From: Pezicula radicicola
Taxonomy: Eukaryota > Ascomycota > Leotiomycetes > Helotiales > Dermateaceae
DNA: 64,000 nucleotides
Assembly (NCBI GenBank): GCA_003008705.1
Contig: PDUO01000001.1
Coordinates: forward strand, 124,001-188,000
Reading direction: 5' to 3'
The position numbers and the translations under genes were made by a program. Positions within the stretch are counted from its first letter, which is position 1; every line of letters begins with the position of its first letter. Under the pieces are notes generated by a model that saw only the letters and a program-made list of their open reading frames with translations, did no database searches and was not told the origin of the DNA. Below, piece by piece: positions 36,092 to 47,137 of this stretch.

Positions 36092-36609
36092 ATGTCTCCC
36101 CACCTCAATATCCTAGGCATCGCCCTCATCTTCCGCCCTCCTCAACCTCGGACACACAAACCCGCTTCCGCAAGCAACGAAATCCGTAAAGCCTGAAGCA
36201 CGCGATATCATCTCCATTAGCCCTACTTTCGACGTGACAGCACTACTCGCTTCATTATCAGCTTCCCTAGCCTCAGAAACCGCAACAATCGCACCACGCG
36301 CAACCTCTGATTGTCCTCTCATTACCGGACTACCGTGCTGCGGTGACGTCGTAACATGCTGGTAACAGGAAAAGACATCGCTCATCCAACACCAGTAAAT
36401 TTAAACTCTCTGCCAACTAGCACACCTACCGAAATCATCTCTCAAAATTCGAAAGCATAAACCCTACACTCACAGCTCGAGATATCACCTCTTCTATAGT
36501 GACAAAAGATCCACTCGCCGCAGTCCCAACAAGTTTCCTCATAGCTGGTGAACCAATCCTCGTAATCCCAGAAGAAACAACCACCATAACAGCAACCGGA
36601 TGTGGATGA
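36092..36609 (+). pseudogene. Small secreted protein with one frameshift (pseudogene or base error)
   Basis: ATG 36092-36094 opens a signal-peptide-like segment, MSPHLNILGIALIF. One extra C at about 36133-36134 throws the frame. Skipping it restores ALLNLGHTNPLPQATKSVKP and an open frame to LPCCGDV. There a GTAACA donor (36351) and a CTAG acceptor (36420) join in frame to HTYRNHLSKFESINPTLTARD, which runs to TGA at 36607-36609. The product would be a Ser/Thr/Ala-rich secreted protein of about 150 residues. ARDIISISPTFDVT in the first exon resembles ARDITSSIVTKDPLAAV in the second, perhaps an internal duplication. I recognise no family. Confidence 0.45.
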
Positions 36610-36984
36610 CAGGGCTAAAGACACACAAGTCAATTGGTCTTTCCGCTCAATGCTTCACTTGATTGCACCAATACTCTCTCCAGAAAAGCACGCTTGAAGA
36701 GATAACATGTACAAAGATTTTAACATTCTTGAAGAGCTGTAGAAATCATGTACACAATCTCTCAGTCCGACAAGGGAAACGGTCCCTTGACGTGGATCTT
36801 TTGCAGAGATCATATTCCCCCACATTTTCAAGATCACCCATTTTGCAGATATAAACAGCCACGCCGTCCCGTCCCGTCCCATCCCAGTTCCCAACGCCAT
36901 CGCAATGCATAATAGACAATCACAACCTTCTCTTCACAGCCGTTTCCCCTGCCTGCCTCCACCAAACAACATCCTATCCCATCC
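36610..36984. other. Intergenic; no gene seen
   Basis: This lies between the 3' ends of the secreted-protein remnant (+) and IMP3 (-). It is pyrimidine-rich with no motif-bearing frame. Confidence 0.4.
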
Positions 36985-37604
36985 TCACAACAAATCGAAG
37001 TCATCCAACTTCTCCCTATACTTCAAAATATTCCTCTTGATTTTGCTCTGATCTGTCCAAGTGATGTAGTCTTCCAAACTTCTAGGCACTAAGAATGCAG
37101 TATCCGTAATCGTCTCAGTCCCCACCCTCACATGCCCTTGTTCGATAATATTAATAGCAGCTTGTACTGTTTCTGCCATTTTCAAATGAGTTAAAACGAC
37201 AGGGAGACGACGACGACAGAATGCAGACACCGTGACGTTCTTCTCTACTTCGGAGAGTTTGGCTGTTGATGCTGTAGAGGGCAGGACGCCTAGATCGTGG
37301 AGCTTTTCAAGAAGGAGTTTCTCGTGCTTGAGACGAAAGGCAGATTCGGGGGGAAGATTGGCCAGTTTATGGGCTAGTTGTTTGAGGGATCCGCATAATC
37401 TGTTGTATTTTTGCTGGGAAATCTGTTAGTCTTTTGTATAACGCCATTGAGAGAGGTTGAGGATACACATACATAATCTCCAGGTTTCTGAATCGCATAC
37501 CGTCTTATGACAGCTGCATCTCGATGATTATTATCAGATTTGAACTCTGCGAAATCAACTTTGCGTAGCAATTTCTGCTCATGATGCTTGAGCTTGCGCA
37601 CCAT
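36985..37604 (-). CDS. IMP3: U3 snoRNP protein IMP3 (S4-like, 18S rRNA processing)
   Basis: IMP3 is part of the small-subunit processome in the nucleolus. It promotes U3 snoRNA pairing with pre-18S rRNA. Two exons (37473-37604, 36985-37413) give 186 residues, close to the yeast length. It starts [25 protein letters not shown] intron follows GDY and joins to [20 protein letters not shown]. The S4 RNA-binding region is clear at [19 protein letters not shown] and [19 protein letters not shown], and the protein ends with the family-typical [15 protein letters not shown]. The chosen ATG matches the family N-terminus, although the frame stays open upstream through a tandem repeat. It shares a 320-bp divergent promoter with the mitochondrial bS18 gene. 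Confidence 0.95.
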
Positions 37605-37924
37605 ATTTTCTGTTGGTAATTTATGTTGATATTGCTTGGTCGCGGTATGAAATTGACTTTCGTGAGACCTTCTCCAAGATGACTGGCTTGTCGCAGTGTC
37701 AAACTGGGGTTCGTGAGATTTACTGCAATATTGCTTGGTCGCGGTATCAAAGTGACGTTCGTGAGATTTTGATTTTCTGCGAGATCCAAATCTATAAATT
37801 AAAATGGGGCTAAGGAACATCGTTAATCCCCGCCCGACATAATTTGTACTGTACATTTGAGCTCCTGACAACCAACGACTGCGATAGCGAGGACGAGGAG
37901 TTTGAAAAAAGGACCAGCGCCATC
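37605..37924. promoter_or_regulatory. Divergent promoter of IMP3 and mitochondrial bS18m genes
   Basis: A 320-bp interval between start codons contains three imperfect tandem units. It probably drives both genes, which serve cytosolic and mitochondrial ribosome supply. Confidence 0.6.
37632..37767. repeat. Three imperfect tandem units (37 bp core, 47-52 bp spacing)
   Basis: The cores begin at 37632, 37684 and 37731. They share TTGCTTGGTCGCGGTATnAA followed by TTCGTGAGA. On the minus strand the frame is open and in phase with IMP3, encoding three SHExxFxTATKQ-like units. Each core could be a protein-binding site or a remnant of duplication. Confidence 0.75.
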
Positions 37925-38825
37925 ATGCCTCCACGATTACAATGTCTCAATGCGCCCTTGCGCGCAGCGGGCAAGACTCCAAATTCAATGGCGACCTTCG
38001 CGACAACAAGCAGAGTCCTGGCTCCTGGTGGTAATTCCCCTTCCTCTCTTTCATCTCAATTCAATCCTCAATAACCACAAAAAACTTACATCCTCACTCA
38101 CAGGCAACCGCTCACCAATTCGCAACTCCTCCGACCTCCTCGCAAGCCTCGGATCCGAAACAATCTCCCGATCAAACCCATCCTCATTCTCTCTTCCCAT
38201 CCGCGGACGCCGTACATCACCATCAGCCAACGGTAACAACAGTCCCAGTGAAGCAACATCTCGAATTCTGGGACACATTAGACAATCAATGGATCGAAAT
38301 GCGCGACAGGAACGACAAGCAGGACAATTCTCAATTGAGAGTCAGGAACAGTTGGAGAAGAATAGGTTGGCTGCTAATTTGAGTAAGCAAATTAGTAGGC
38401 GTTGGAAAGCGGGTGATGTTTATGCGCCGCATGATTTGAGTTCTGCCGAGATGATTAAGTGGAAGACGAGGAATAGGCCTGAGTTTGATGTTTTTGATGT
38501 GTTGGCTTTGGATCCGTTGATGGAATATAAGGTTAGTTTCTTTTGGTTCTTTTGCCAGTGTGTATCAAGTGTAGGATTTACTAATTTATGCGTTTTGGGA
38601 TTTTAGAACTTCTCAATAATGTCGGAATATATGTCGCCTATGGGACGGATAAAGTCAAGAAAGGAGACGGGTTTGAGACCTGTTAATCAGAGGAAGATTG
38701 CCAAGGCTATTCGGAGGAGTATTGGAATGGGGATGATGCCTAGTGTGCATAGACATCCTGAGATTCTGCAGCTGAATCGTGTGAGGGTGGAACAGAACAG
38801 TGCGATGAGAAACGGGCCATTGTAG
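37925..38825 (+). CDS. Mitochondrial small-subunit ribosomal protein bS18m
   Basis: A component of the mitochondrial 37S ribosome. Three exons (37925-38030, 38104-38531, 38607-38825) give 250 residues. The N-terminus (MPPRLQCLNAPLRAAGKTP, ATFATTSRVL) is Arg/Ser/Ala-rich and lacks acids, as in a mitochondrial targeting peptide. The S18 domain lies in the last 110 residues: RRWKAGDVYAPHDLSSAEM, then NFSIMSEYMSPMGRIKSRKE, TGLRPVNQRKIAKAIRRSIG, and MMPSVHRHPEIL. These are the conserved S18 core and the extended tail of fungal mitochondrial versions. Splice joins keep frame. It is likely the equivalent of yeast RSM18. It is divergent from IMP3. Confidence 0.9.
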
Positions 38826-39049
38826 GTTTTTTGGGCTAAGCTAGGCTGTGTAAGAATCGATATGTATATTACATGTGTAAATATCACCCTAGCTATATGG
38901 CTCGTGATTTGCTGCCACTCTCCATTGAAAGTATTGTTATCTGTTATTTCAAATATCTGATAGAACCCCAGCATAATACATCTATATAAATCAACCCTAA
39001 CCAGCCTCTAATTCACCTACAACTTTTTAAATCCAACCCCTCGTAACAA

Positions 39050-41136
39050 TCATCTCCTCGACCCAGCAACCGGCGCCGTCTCCCCCTCATCCTCCTCATC
39101 ACCCTCCAGCCAAATCTCATGCCCATCCCCCTCCCTAACCCAATTACTAGCCACAACAGTAACAACAGCCATACAAGTCAAAGCCCAAAAAACCGCCCCA
39201 ACAACGCCCCTCTCCAAACCAACACCATACAACCAACCCCCCAAAGCAGGTCCAATAGTCCTAGCCCCACTACTAGCGCTCTGACCAATCCCATGAATAG
39301 TACCCAAAACACTCGGATGCGGCGAACAATTATTAATCAAAATAGCAGTAGCAGGCGTAGCAAAAGTCCTCGCAATAACCTGAACAAATAAAAATCCGGT
39401 CATACATATCCAAACCAGCGCACCGGTTTTCGCATGTGGTGGGCTGGTTGTGGAGGGTGTTAATGCGAGGAAGGGTGCTAGGAAGTAGACTATTGGGAAT
39501 AAGTAGAGGAATATTCGCCAGGCTTTTACGGTTCCTAGTCGCGCGTTTACTATTGGGTAGAGGAATAGTTGTAGTGTTATTCCTATTGTTCCTAGGATTG
39601 CCATCGCTAATCCTACTTGACTTGGTGGTAATCCTAGTCCTCCTGTGAAGATCAATGGTGGATGAGGTGTGTAATCTTTACCCATTGAGGAATTTGATGG
39701 GTCGTAGACGGGTGTAGAGATGAAGGTGAAGAATATTGCGTTGAAGGTTCCCATTGAGAAGGAAAGAAGTCCTTGACAGATTATCGTGCATACTACGTTA
39801 TAAGTGAAAATTCTTCGGAAGGGAAGTTTGTTTTTGTAACGTGGTGTGGGTTTTTTCTTCTTGGGGATGGTAGGTGATGGTGGTCCTAACTCTACAGTCG
39901 TGATACTGTCGCGGCGATTGGTAGACGCTATGTCGTCGTCATCTTGGTTTAGACTGATGTAGCCGGAGGCTTTTCGTTTATTGAAGAGTCTGCGGAAGAG
40001 TGTTGCTATTTTTCTTCCGCATGCTCTACCGATGTCTTCGTTTTGACTATAGATTTCATGGGTCTGTGTAAGACGTCAGTGACGGAGCTAAAATATGGTG
40101 TAAGTGGAATGGCTTCTCTCACCTCTTCTAAACCGAAAAAGACTGCACATGCTGCTGAACCGAGAAAGAATGCACTTAGTAGATTGGGTGGCGCATATGG
40201 GAATTTCTCTAGCCAAGAAATCCCACCGAATAGACCGGGATAAGTTGCAGCCGGATCGGCTAGTAAACCACCAAGAACTGGACCAATAATGATACCAGCA
40301 TTCGCACACATAGGTAGAAGCAAGAAAGCTCTTGATTGGTATCTACACGCAAAAATCAGTAAACACATACCCTAAAATCCACTTAAAATAACTTACTTCT
40401 TCTCTTTAACAATCTCGCTAATCATAGTCCGCATAACCCCAACATTACCATTCAAAGCACCTCCCATCATCCGAAAAGCCATGGCCTGCCAAAAAGTAGT
40501 AGAAAATCCAAATCCAAGACATGAAATCGTGGTTCCGGCTAGACCTATCAAAAGACAGGTTTTTCGTCCGTTACGATCTGAGAATCGTCCCCAGAGCATG
40601 GCTGTACATAATTGTGCTGCTGCGAATGCACCTTGCATTATCCCGGCTTGGGAAGCGATTACTGAGTCTGGCAGTGTCTTGTCGAACGATTTGAGTTGGT
40701 AGAAAAGATATGACTAAAATAAAATTAGCTAAATTTTTCCAAAAAGGACCGTGAAGAAGAGAATGAAACAAACTCTTAAAGAGGTCTGAACCAAAGGTTC
40801 TGAAATTCGACTAAGTGTTAAAATAGTCAATTGTCCTTTACGAGGCAAACTCATCCAAGTAACAGGCTTTTCTTTCTCCTTTGGAACAACAGTTGGTTGG
40901 ATTGGAATATCTATCTGCAGGGGGTCTTCATCTTCTTCGATAAAAGATTCTCGTCTTTCTCGATCGGTGGCTGGCCCTGCTTGCACTTCAGGTTGTAGTA
41001 ATGCATCCTTGGATCTCCGTGGATCTTCTCCTTGCTTTCTTTGCACTGGTTTTGATGTATCCGAATCAGAATCATGATCACTATCGTTGATGAGAGCGAA
41101 GTCATGAGTCTGTGTTGTTTTGGATGGGCTCGACAT
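39050..41136 (-). CDS. MFS transporter, DHA1-like (TetA/ZIFL-type)
   Basis: Four exons (40774-41136, 40397-40713, 40123-40342, 39050-40063) give 637 residues. The N-terminal 110 residues are acidic and hydrophilic, probably cytoplasmic. The membrane domain shows the MFS signature GRFSDRNGRKTCLLIGLAG between helices 2 and 3. Further marks are FRMMGGALNGNVGVMRTMISE (helix 4), PMCANAGIIIGPVLGGLLAD (motif C, typical of antiporters) and, in the second half, TGGLGLPPSQVGLAMAILG and GQSASSGARTIGPALGGWLYG. A long charged loop with a Lys-rich PKKKKPTPRYKNK separates the halves. Family members export drugs or small organic acids; the substrate here is not readable. The C-terminus is acidic. Confidence 0.9.
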
Positions 41137-43843
41137 GGTTACTTCGATCCAATGTCGTCAAAAGCAGATCAGGTGACTTGGCTTGGCCGACTGGGGGCGA
41201 AAAACTCTAGAGAGAGATCAGATTAGATTAGCCTCAAGTCCTCGCATGCGCCACAACAAAGTTGCCCTCATTCCAGTGGAGACTTACCTCTCAGAACCAA
41301 GTGTTGGAACCAATACAACTGAAGACCTTCAAAAGCCTCCACTCACGACTATTATAGTGAAGAATGGAAGATCAAGAAACAAACTGACGGTGAGAAGAAC
41401 TACGGTACAGTAGAAAGTCCGTTATCCCCCTGTCGTCACAGCCACGCCAGACTAAAAAGTAAATAGCGTGAAATGTCATCATTTGCCGAACGCCGTCTTT
41501 TTTTCTTCTCTTCTGAAACACTGCCACAAAGACCCTGTTGCCCCATTGTCCAATTACCGGGTGACATCTCACAGGGGTCGCTAAGGTGACGATATATCAT
41601 GGGATGGTGATAGTGAGAAAATATTGGAGCGTTCATCCGTTCTTTTGTATATTCAGTTACTTGGCAATACTTGGCTTGTACAGAGTACTGCGATATCGCT
41701 ACTTTGAATGGGTGATTGCTTGATATAGATTCACTAGTGTTGGTTGAGCTAATGATTCATGTTTAGCAACATTAGCGCTGAATTTGTTGGCGAGGGAGAG
41801 CACAACGACCCCCTTCCAGTATTAGCAAGTTGGATTGATGGACACGAAAAAGCTTGGTTCTATAATTTTGGTTCCACAGAATACAATTGTTCAATTATGA
41901 TTAACAAATGAAACTCTATATATAGCGCCTCAGTCCTGGTGTTGAACTTCTCCGCTGTACAACTAGTGTGCGGTCTAAGCAAAAGCCTGGAATTCTAGAT
42001 AGATTCTCTGGATAGTACGATGAATTATCAAGGTTTAGAGACGGATCAATTCTTTTATGAGTCCTGCTATAACGAAAATAACCCCGGATTGAAACTATTC
42101 CGAAGGCCAGTTGAAAGTAAGTATAAAGTGTATGATAAAAGTTGAACTAGATCCTAGAACGCAAATAATATGTTGTAAAGATAATAGAGCTACAGGTCAT
42201 TGATAAGTGATATCACATGATCCGCACTCTCGCTCTCCTGTCGGCTAGGGTATATAAATCCCAATAAGCAGATTTCTCCCACGCCAAACCGAGAAGCTAG
42301 CACCTGTAAGGACAGTCGAGCCCACACAGTTGCAATTCACACTAACAACTTCCACGAAGTTGGTTGCCATGGTTGTAAAAGCAAAAGCTCGAGAAGCTTC
42401 CTCTAGAGGGGTTGCCGCCAAATACAAAAAATCAGTTCGCCTGGTTTCTGTGTCTACAGTTTTGCTGTTTTGTTTTGAGGTTTGTGCAATCTTCTATTCT
42501 TTTTTTCCTTCTTTTCATTTTAGTGGAGATTAGAGAGAGATTTTGTTTTGGATTCACTTTGCGGGTTTGTTTACTTTTTTGGTAACGTTTTTGACTACTT
42601 CGTTGGCGCTAAGCGAGGCAGAATCTATACACCTCGTACAGGAAGGAGCTAAGGAAGGAGCTAGGGAAGCTGGCAAAAGAAAGCCTGACACCAATAAGAA
42701 GGAGGAATTCTTTATGATTTTATAAGCGTTAGTTGTACTTCAAGTATAGGCCTATTTAAATTACTACTGTCGCTACCTTGAGGTCCTATCTTGGAAATAA
42801 GGACTTCAGCTTTACTATAAAGGCGGTAAAGTTGTTTATATTGCCTACACCACATTTAGTAAATTAAACGAGGTTGCAATTGGTCAGGCTAGTATTTCTA
42901 GTATCTGGCTATCTGGATTCGGCTGTGCTTTCAGCACTGTCACCAAAGAAGAATCTCCAAAACTCCCATCAAAAAAAAGCTAGTACACTCTGAAGCCAAA
43001 ACCCAAACGACAAAACTCCACACCCAACTATCTAGATCTATACTAGATAGTTGAGTCGCGAAGAACCTAATTGAATAAGTTTTTATTTTCTTCGAAGTAC
43101 GGTCACCCCGGCGGACTTGTCGGCTTTGGCCATTTAGGGCTTTTTTTCGGCTTGGGTTTTCGGTTACAAAGGCTGGTCGAAATCGTTAGTTATCGAATTT
43201 TGTCGAATCTGTCGGAGTACAACTGTGTTGATCTACAGGTGTTTGCTCTCGTTGGAAAGCACTTTTGCTATTTGGGTTTTTATACCTACTTTGGCGACTA
43301 GATAAGCGAGCGGTGAATTGGAAACAGAGCTGCTTTAGCTAGGTAGCTTTCCTGATTAGGTATAGTGTAAAAATTGCTATCAATGGCGTTAATTAATGAT
43401 TCCGGGTACTGTTTACTGCCCTCCTGTTGCATCCATTGTTATACACATTGTCTTAGTACCGTAGTAGTAACAGCAAATACTTTTAATAATTGAAATTGCT
43501 TCGCATTGTCCGTACTCAAAGAATACCTAGTATCAACATGAAACACACACTATAGTACCAACATTACAAAATACAACCAAGTCTTAAGCGAGGAATTGCA
43601 GATCTCACAATGTCTTAGATCAGAAGATATGTTGCACGACGTCTACATTCCTTCTCGAAGTCAATTTCGAATTGGGAATTTTAAACGAGGTGTAAGCTTG
43701 CTCACCATAAGTACCTTAGTTTTAAGACCCCCCTCCCCTTACTCACTTACACCAGAGAAGGCTCAACATCGTCCCGCTCAACAAGTAACTCCAAGACCAC
43801 CTCGTGTCGTCTCCTAGCCGCCTATAACGGCAGTATCTGACTG
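41137..43843. other. Long intergenic region; only weak small-ORF candidates
   Basis: No gene can be firmly supported. A TATA-like GGGTATATAAATCCC at about 42248-42262 precedes an ATG at 42370. That ATG opens a short basic frame (MVVKAKAREASSRG) with one hydrophobic helix (VSVSTVLLFCFEVCAIFYSFF). It could be a small membrane protein, but no homologue is recognised. Confidence 0.35.
43025..43053. repeat. Perfect 11-bp inverted repeat with 7-base loop
   Basis: CAACTATCTAG at 43025-43035 is followed after ATCTATA by its exact reverse complement CTAGATAGTTG at 43043-43053. There is no run of U after it, and no adjacent gene needs a terminator. Confidence 0.7.
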
Positions 43844-45146
43844 TTATCGAGAGAAGTGACCTTTATTCCTATATTTCTTTTTACTTCCTGCTATAATGTA
43901 ATCTCTCATCAACGCAGACATACCCTTCCCGGCCCTACGCTGGTTGATGATATCAAAGAGCGTAAAAAAACAATCAACATCAGAATCCGAAAACTTTGGA
44001 CGAACAGAGCGTCTGCCATTCCAGCGACTGGCATATTGTGAATTGACCATTGTGAAATCTGTGAGAGCATTTAATAGGTCGCAGAAGATAGTATATATAG
44101 AAGCCCAAGAGCTGTCCTTGAGCCAAATTTGGTGAAATTCGAGTTTCTCAAGGGTAGCGGCGCTGTTAGTCACAAGGTCCATGATGGCCTTCTCGGTAAT
44201 GTTTATATCCTTGAGTTTTAAATGTTGAAGGTGACATAGATGTGCAGGAGCCCAGTTAACAGGGGTAAGTGCCTCATCGTGACAATCCCCCAAGGAAAGG
44301 GATAGGGAGGTGAGATTGGGTAGTGCGCGCAAAAGAAGAGGGACACGGGCGGGAATTCCTAAATTTGCTTTACGGAAAGGGGAGGAGAAGAACGTTATAT
44401 GCAAGCGGGTAAGGGATGGAAGCACGCTTCCTATAGGGACGTACGGGGCTAATTCTACTCCTCGGAGCACTAGGTGTGATAGTTTAGGGAGAGAGCAAGA
44501 GAGAATGGAAGCAAATGCTGGTAGGACTCGATAGGTTCGGTATTTGTCGTTGACTCCATAATCGAGCACGAGGCTAGAGAGGTGTGGGAATGCTTGTAGA
44601 GCAGATGTGAGTGCTACGTTCAAGTCGCCAGTTGTGAGGAAAGCGTTCTGCTCGCTGATATATTGCTCCCCTACATTGAGACCCATCCAGGGATCTGTAA
44701 ACTTGGTAAGCTAAGCAGATGAGTACGGGAACAATTTTAGCCTACCATAAGCTTCTATGAATATCTGGGGCAAGCATACGACTTCCTGAACGGCATTAGC
44801 TAGATACGGCGTCATCGCTAGTCCATTAAGCTTCCTTATGGTTGAAACAGTGATGCTATAAACGACTACGTTGCGGAAAAGTAGAGGCGTCGCTGCATTT
44901 CCCCAGGAGTGGTTGGTGAGACGGAGGGCTTGTAGGGTCTTCAGAGAATCCACAGCCGCCATCTGATCGGCTGTGCGTCTGCGCTCATGACAGCTTGGTC
45001 GGGATACCTGATCTAGTTGATCGTTCTGTCTCGGGCGATACACTTGTTCTGCGATCTACGGTGATTAGCGTAAGAAAAGTGCGAGATATACGGGTAATTA
45101 CTTCACTCAGGATATCAGCTGGGAGATTAACTCGTTCCTCGGCCAT
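43844..45146 (-). CDS. F-box-like / leucine-rich-repeat protein
   Basis: Three exons (45102-45146, 44746-45055, 43844-44694) give 401 residues. The start MAEERVNLPADILSE resembles the first helix of an F-box (LPxEIL). After the intron, ALRLTNHSWGNAATPLLFRNV is the common continuation in fungal F-box proteins of this kind. The rest contains leucine-rich segments: FPHLSSLVLDYGV, LPKLSHLVLRGVEL, LPSLTRLHITFF, LPNLTSLSLSLGD, LCHLQHLKLKDINI and LEKLEFHQIWL. F-box proteins bring targets to SCF ubiquitin ligases; the target is unknown. The second intron uses an acceptor at TTTACAG, which keeps frame into DPWMGLNVGEQ. The F-box itself is short, so SKP1 binding is uncertain. Confidence 0.75.
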
Positions 45147-46075
45147 GTTTTGCTTCGCGGTCCGAAAGAATAATGGAAGATAGTTACAATACTGATGATA
45201 ATGTTTTTTCGGCTTTTTTGGGGGGACGTAGCCAAACTTAATTCGCATGACGTCATTTGATTACTGCAAAGCACTAGAAGCTAAATTAAGTTAGTTAAGG
45301 GATAGGAAGCTATAAAGCTAATATAATAGTACGTGTTTAATTAATAATGCAAACTTCTAGTTACTTTCTATCATCATCCTATAATTTTCCTTAACACCCC
45401 CTCCTCTCCATATACGAAAAAACCGGCAGATTTGTGCACGGACCACATAACCAAAACAATTAACTTACTAAATAACTATCAAATATAACAAGTTAAAATT
45501 TTATGACTTCAATTAGAGGCATTTCGAATAAAAAAAGATATATAATTTTATTATACTTTATTTTATTTTTATGAGGTGTTTTAGTGGATGTTTTAGTAGG
45601 GTAGAGTGTACCACAAACCGGCCGGTTTTTTCGTACGTAGAGGCCCCTCCCCTTACTCGCTTAAGATAGCCATCCCTTCTCCTCGCTTAACCTCTGAGCC
45701 CCTGAAACTATACCTGGCCTGGCTCCCTGGCTAGATCATGATTTCAATTCCTGCAGCTATCCGATACCGGGGAGGGGCAAAAGAGGGGTTATATTAATAG
45801 GATCAAACGAAACCCCAAGTCTCACAAATGATCAAAAGAAGTGCAGAAAAGTGAGTTAAATATGAGTCTTATTGCAGCACTCAAAAGCTGTTATATAATT
45901 GGCATTGGCAATAACGTTGCCAAAATAATATCTAAGATATCCTTCAGATCATTGTCTCATGAAGGTAGATACCTAATATGTCCCACCACCCACCCAACCG
46001 CCTTCCCGTGTTAAAAACGCCACATTCATACAAGAGATGAGATGATACTCATGATATACAAATCCATCATGCAAC
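45147..46075. other. AT-rich intergenic region containing a MITE
   Basis: No gene is seen. The region is AT-rich and holds the TA-flanked inverted-repeat element described separately. The rest shows only scattered stop-rich frames. Confidence 0.5.
45413..45635. mobile_element. MITE, 219 bp, Tc1/mariner-like (TA target duplication)
   Basis: The element spans 45415-45633 and is flanked by TA at 45413-45414 and 45634-45635. The left end reads CGAAAAAACCGGCAGATTTG. The right end, reverse-complemented, reads CGAAAAAACCGGCCGGTTTG. The two agree at 18 of those 20 positions, and TGTG continues in both. The interior is AT-rich and has no coding frame. The TA duplication and lack of a transposase fit a non-autonomous Tc1/mariner derivative. 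Confidence 0.85.
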
Positions 46076-47137
46076 TTATTCAGAAGCAGACCCCTCCTCA
46101 TCATCCGAAGCTCTAGCCTTCATCTCCTTGCTAACCCATCCCTTGCCCTTTCCAGAGCCCTTCTTTCCCTTGACACCCTTACCCCTCAGTCCGATTGGGA
46201 TCTCCTTGCGGACCTCTCCGTTCTCGAATAGTACACCAATATCTGAGCGTCTTGCAACGGCCTTCTGCCAGAATTCCTTGGGAATGCTTCCCGTGGCGTC
46301 TCCTTCCGTGACAATGTTTCCGTTCTCGGCTCGGGCCCACTTGATCTTATCCTCGGAAGTCATGATTTCTCGTAGGTTGATGTAGATCTGGACATCTGCG
46401 TCAGTGGGCTTTCGGATCTCGGTTCCATCCTCGTCAACAGTGATGGTGCGGAATTGGAGGAGTGGCTGTCCACCAGCTCGCTTGATTCCGCCGGAAGCGA
46501 GGATGAGAGGGTAGTTGGGGTATGAGCTCTCGTATACGATGAGGTCTGGGAGGTCTGTGGATTCAGTTGTGAGAGGTGTAAGTTTTGAAGCGGAATCTGC
46601 GGTAGGAGAAGCTGGGGTTGGGGTAGAGATGGGATTAAGGCGGATAAGGAAATCGGAGGGGTCGGTAGTCTCGGGGGACTCGGCGTCCTCGTCCAGCTTG
46701 ATAGCGAATCGTGCCTTGGAAGCTGGAGACGCAACGACTTCCTGGAGTTCGGACAGGGTGACTTCGAGGGCTGCGATATTTTGATGTTGGAGCTATCGAT
46801 ACATTAGCATTATAAATAACTTGGGGGAGTGTATGTGACTCACCACTTCCTCACAATCAACCCAGCCATCGGCATCTACTACGAGCTTGCCCTCGTCCTC
46901 CTCAGTCTCCTCTCCCTCCTCGACGGTTCTCTTAAAGATGAAAGTCAATGCCTTGGACACGGTGACTTCCCGGTCCTCAGTAACACTGTAGCCTCGCCCG
47001 CGAGCCTTGGTGCCCTTGACAGCACTGCCACCGTGCTTGCTTCGGCCATGGCGAGCAGAGCCTGGGGAGATTGGCGAAGGAGCCATGATCTCACGGTCCA
47101 AGGCAAGACTTTGCATTGGCTGAAGAATGGCAGTCAT
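46076..47137 (-). CDS. Tpt1/KptA-like RNA 2'-phosphotransferase-family protein, probably non-catalytic
   Basis: Tpt1 removes the splice-junction 2'-phosphate from tRNA. Two exons (46844-47137, 46076-46792) give 336 residues. The N-terminal winged-helix part is recognisable: VTVSKALTFIFKR, then VDADGWVDCEEV, LQHQNI and SKARFAIKLD. The transferase half is aberrant. Where Tpt1 has a His-Gly-Thr motif, this protein has YESSYPNYPLILASGGIKRA. The Arg-x-His-x-His-Leu element is replaced by GGQPLLQFRTI. The later part (DVQIYINLREIM, WARAENGNIVTEGD, IPKEFWQKAV) still resembles fungal Tpt1. The basic C-terminal tail (KGKGWVSKEMKARA) may bind RNA. It may be a degenerate paralogue with a binding role. 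The family call is by motif and moderately sure. Confidence 0.55.

Noticed and set aside
42370..42725. Small basic membrane protein behind a TATA-like box
   Set aside because: Suggestive, but it has two short frames without a convincing splice and no homologue recognised; it is mentioned only in the intergenic note.
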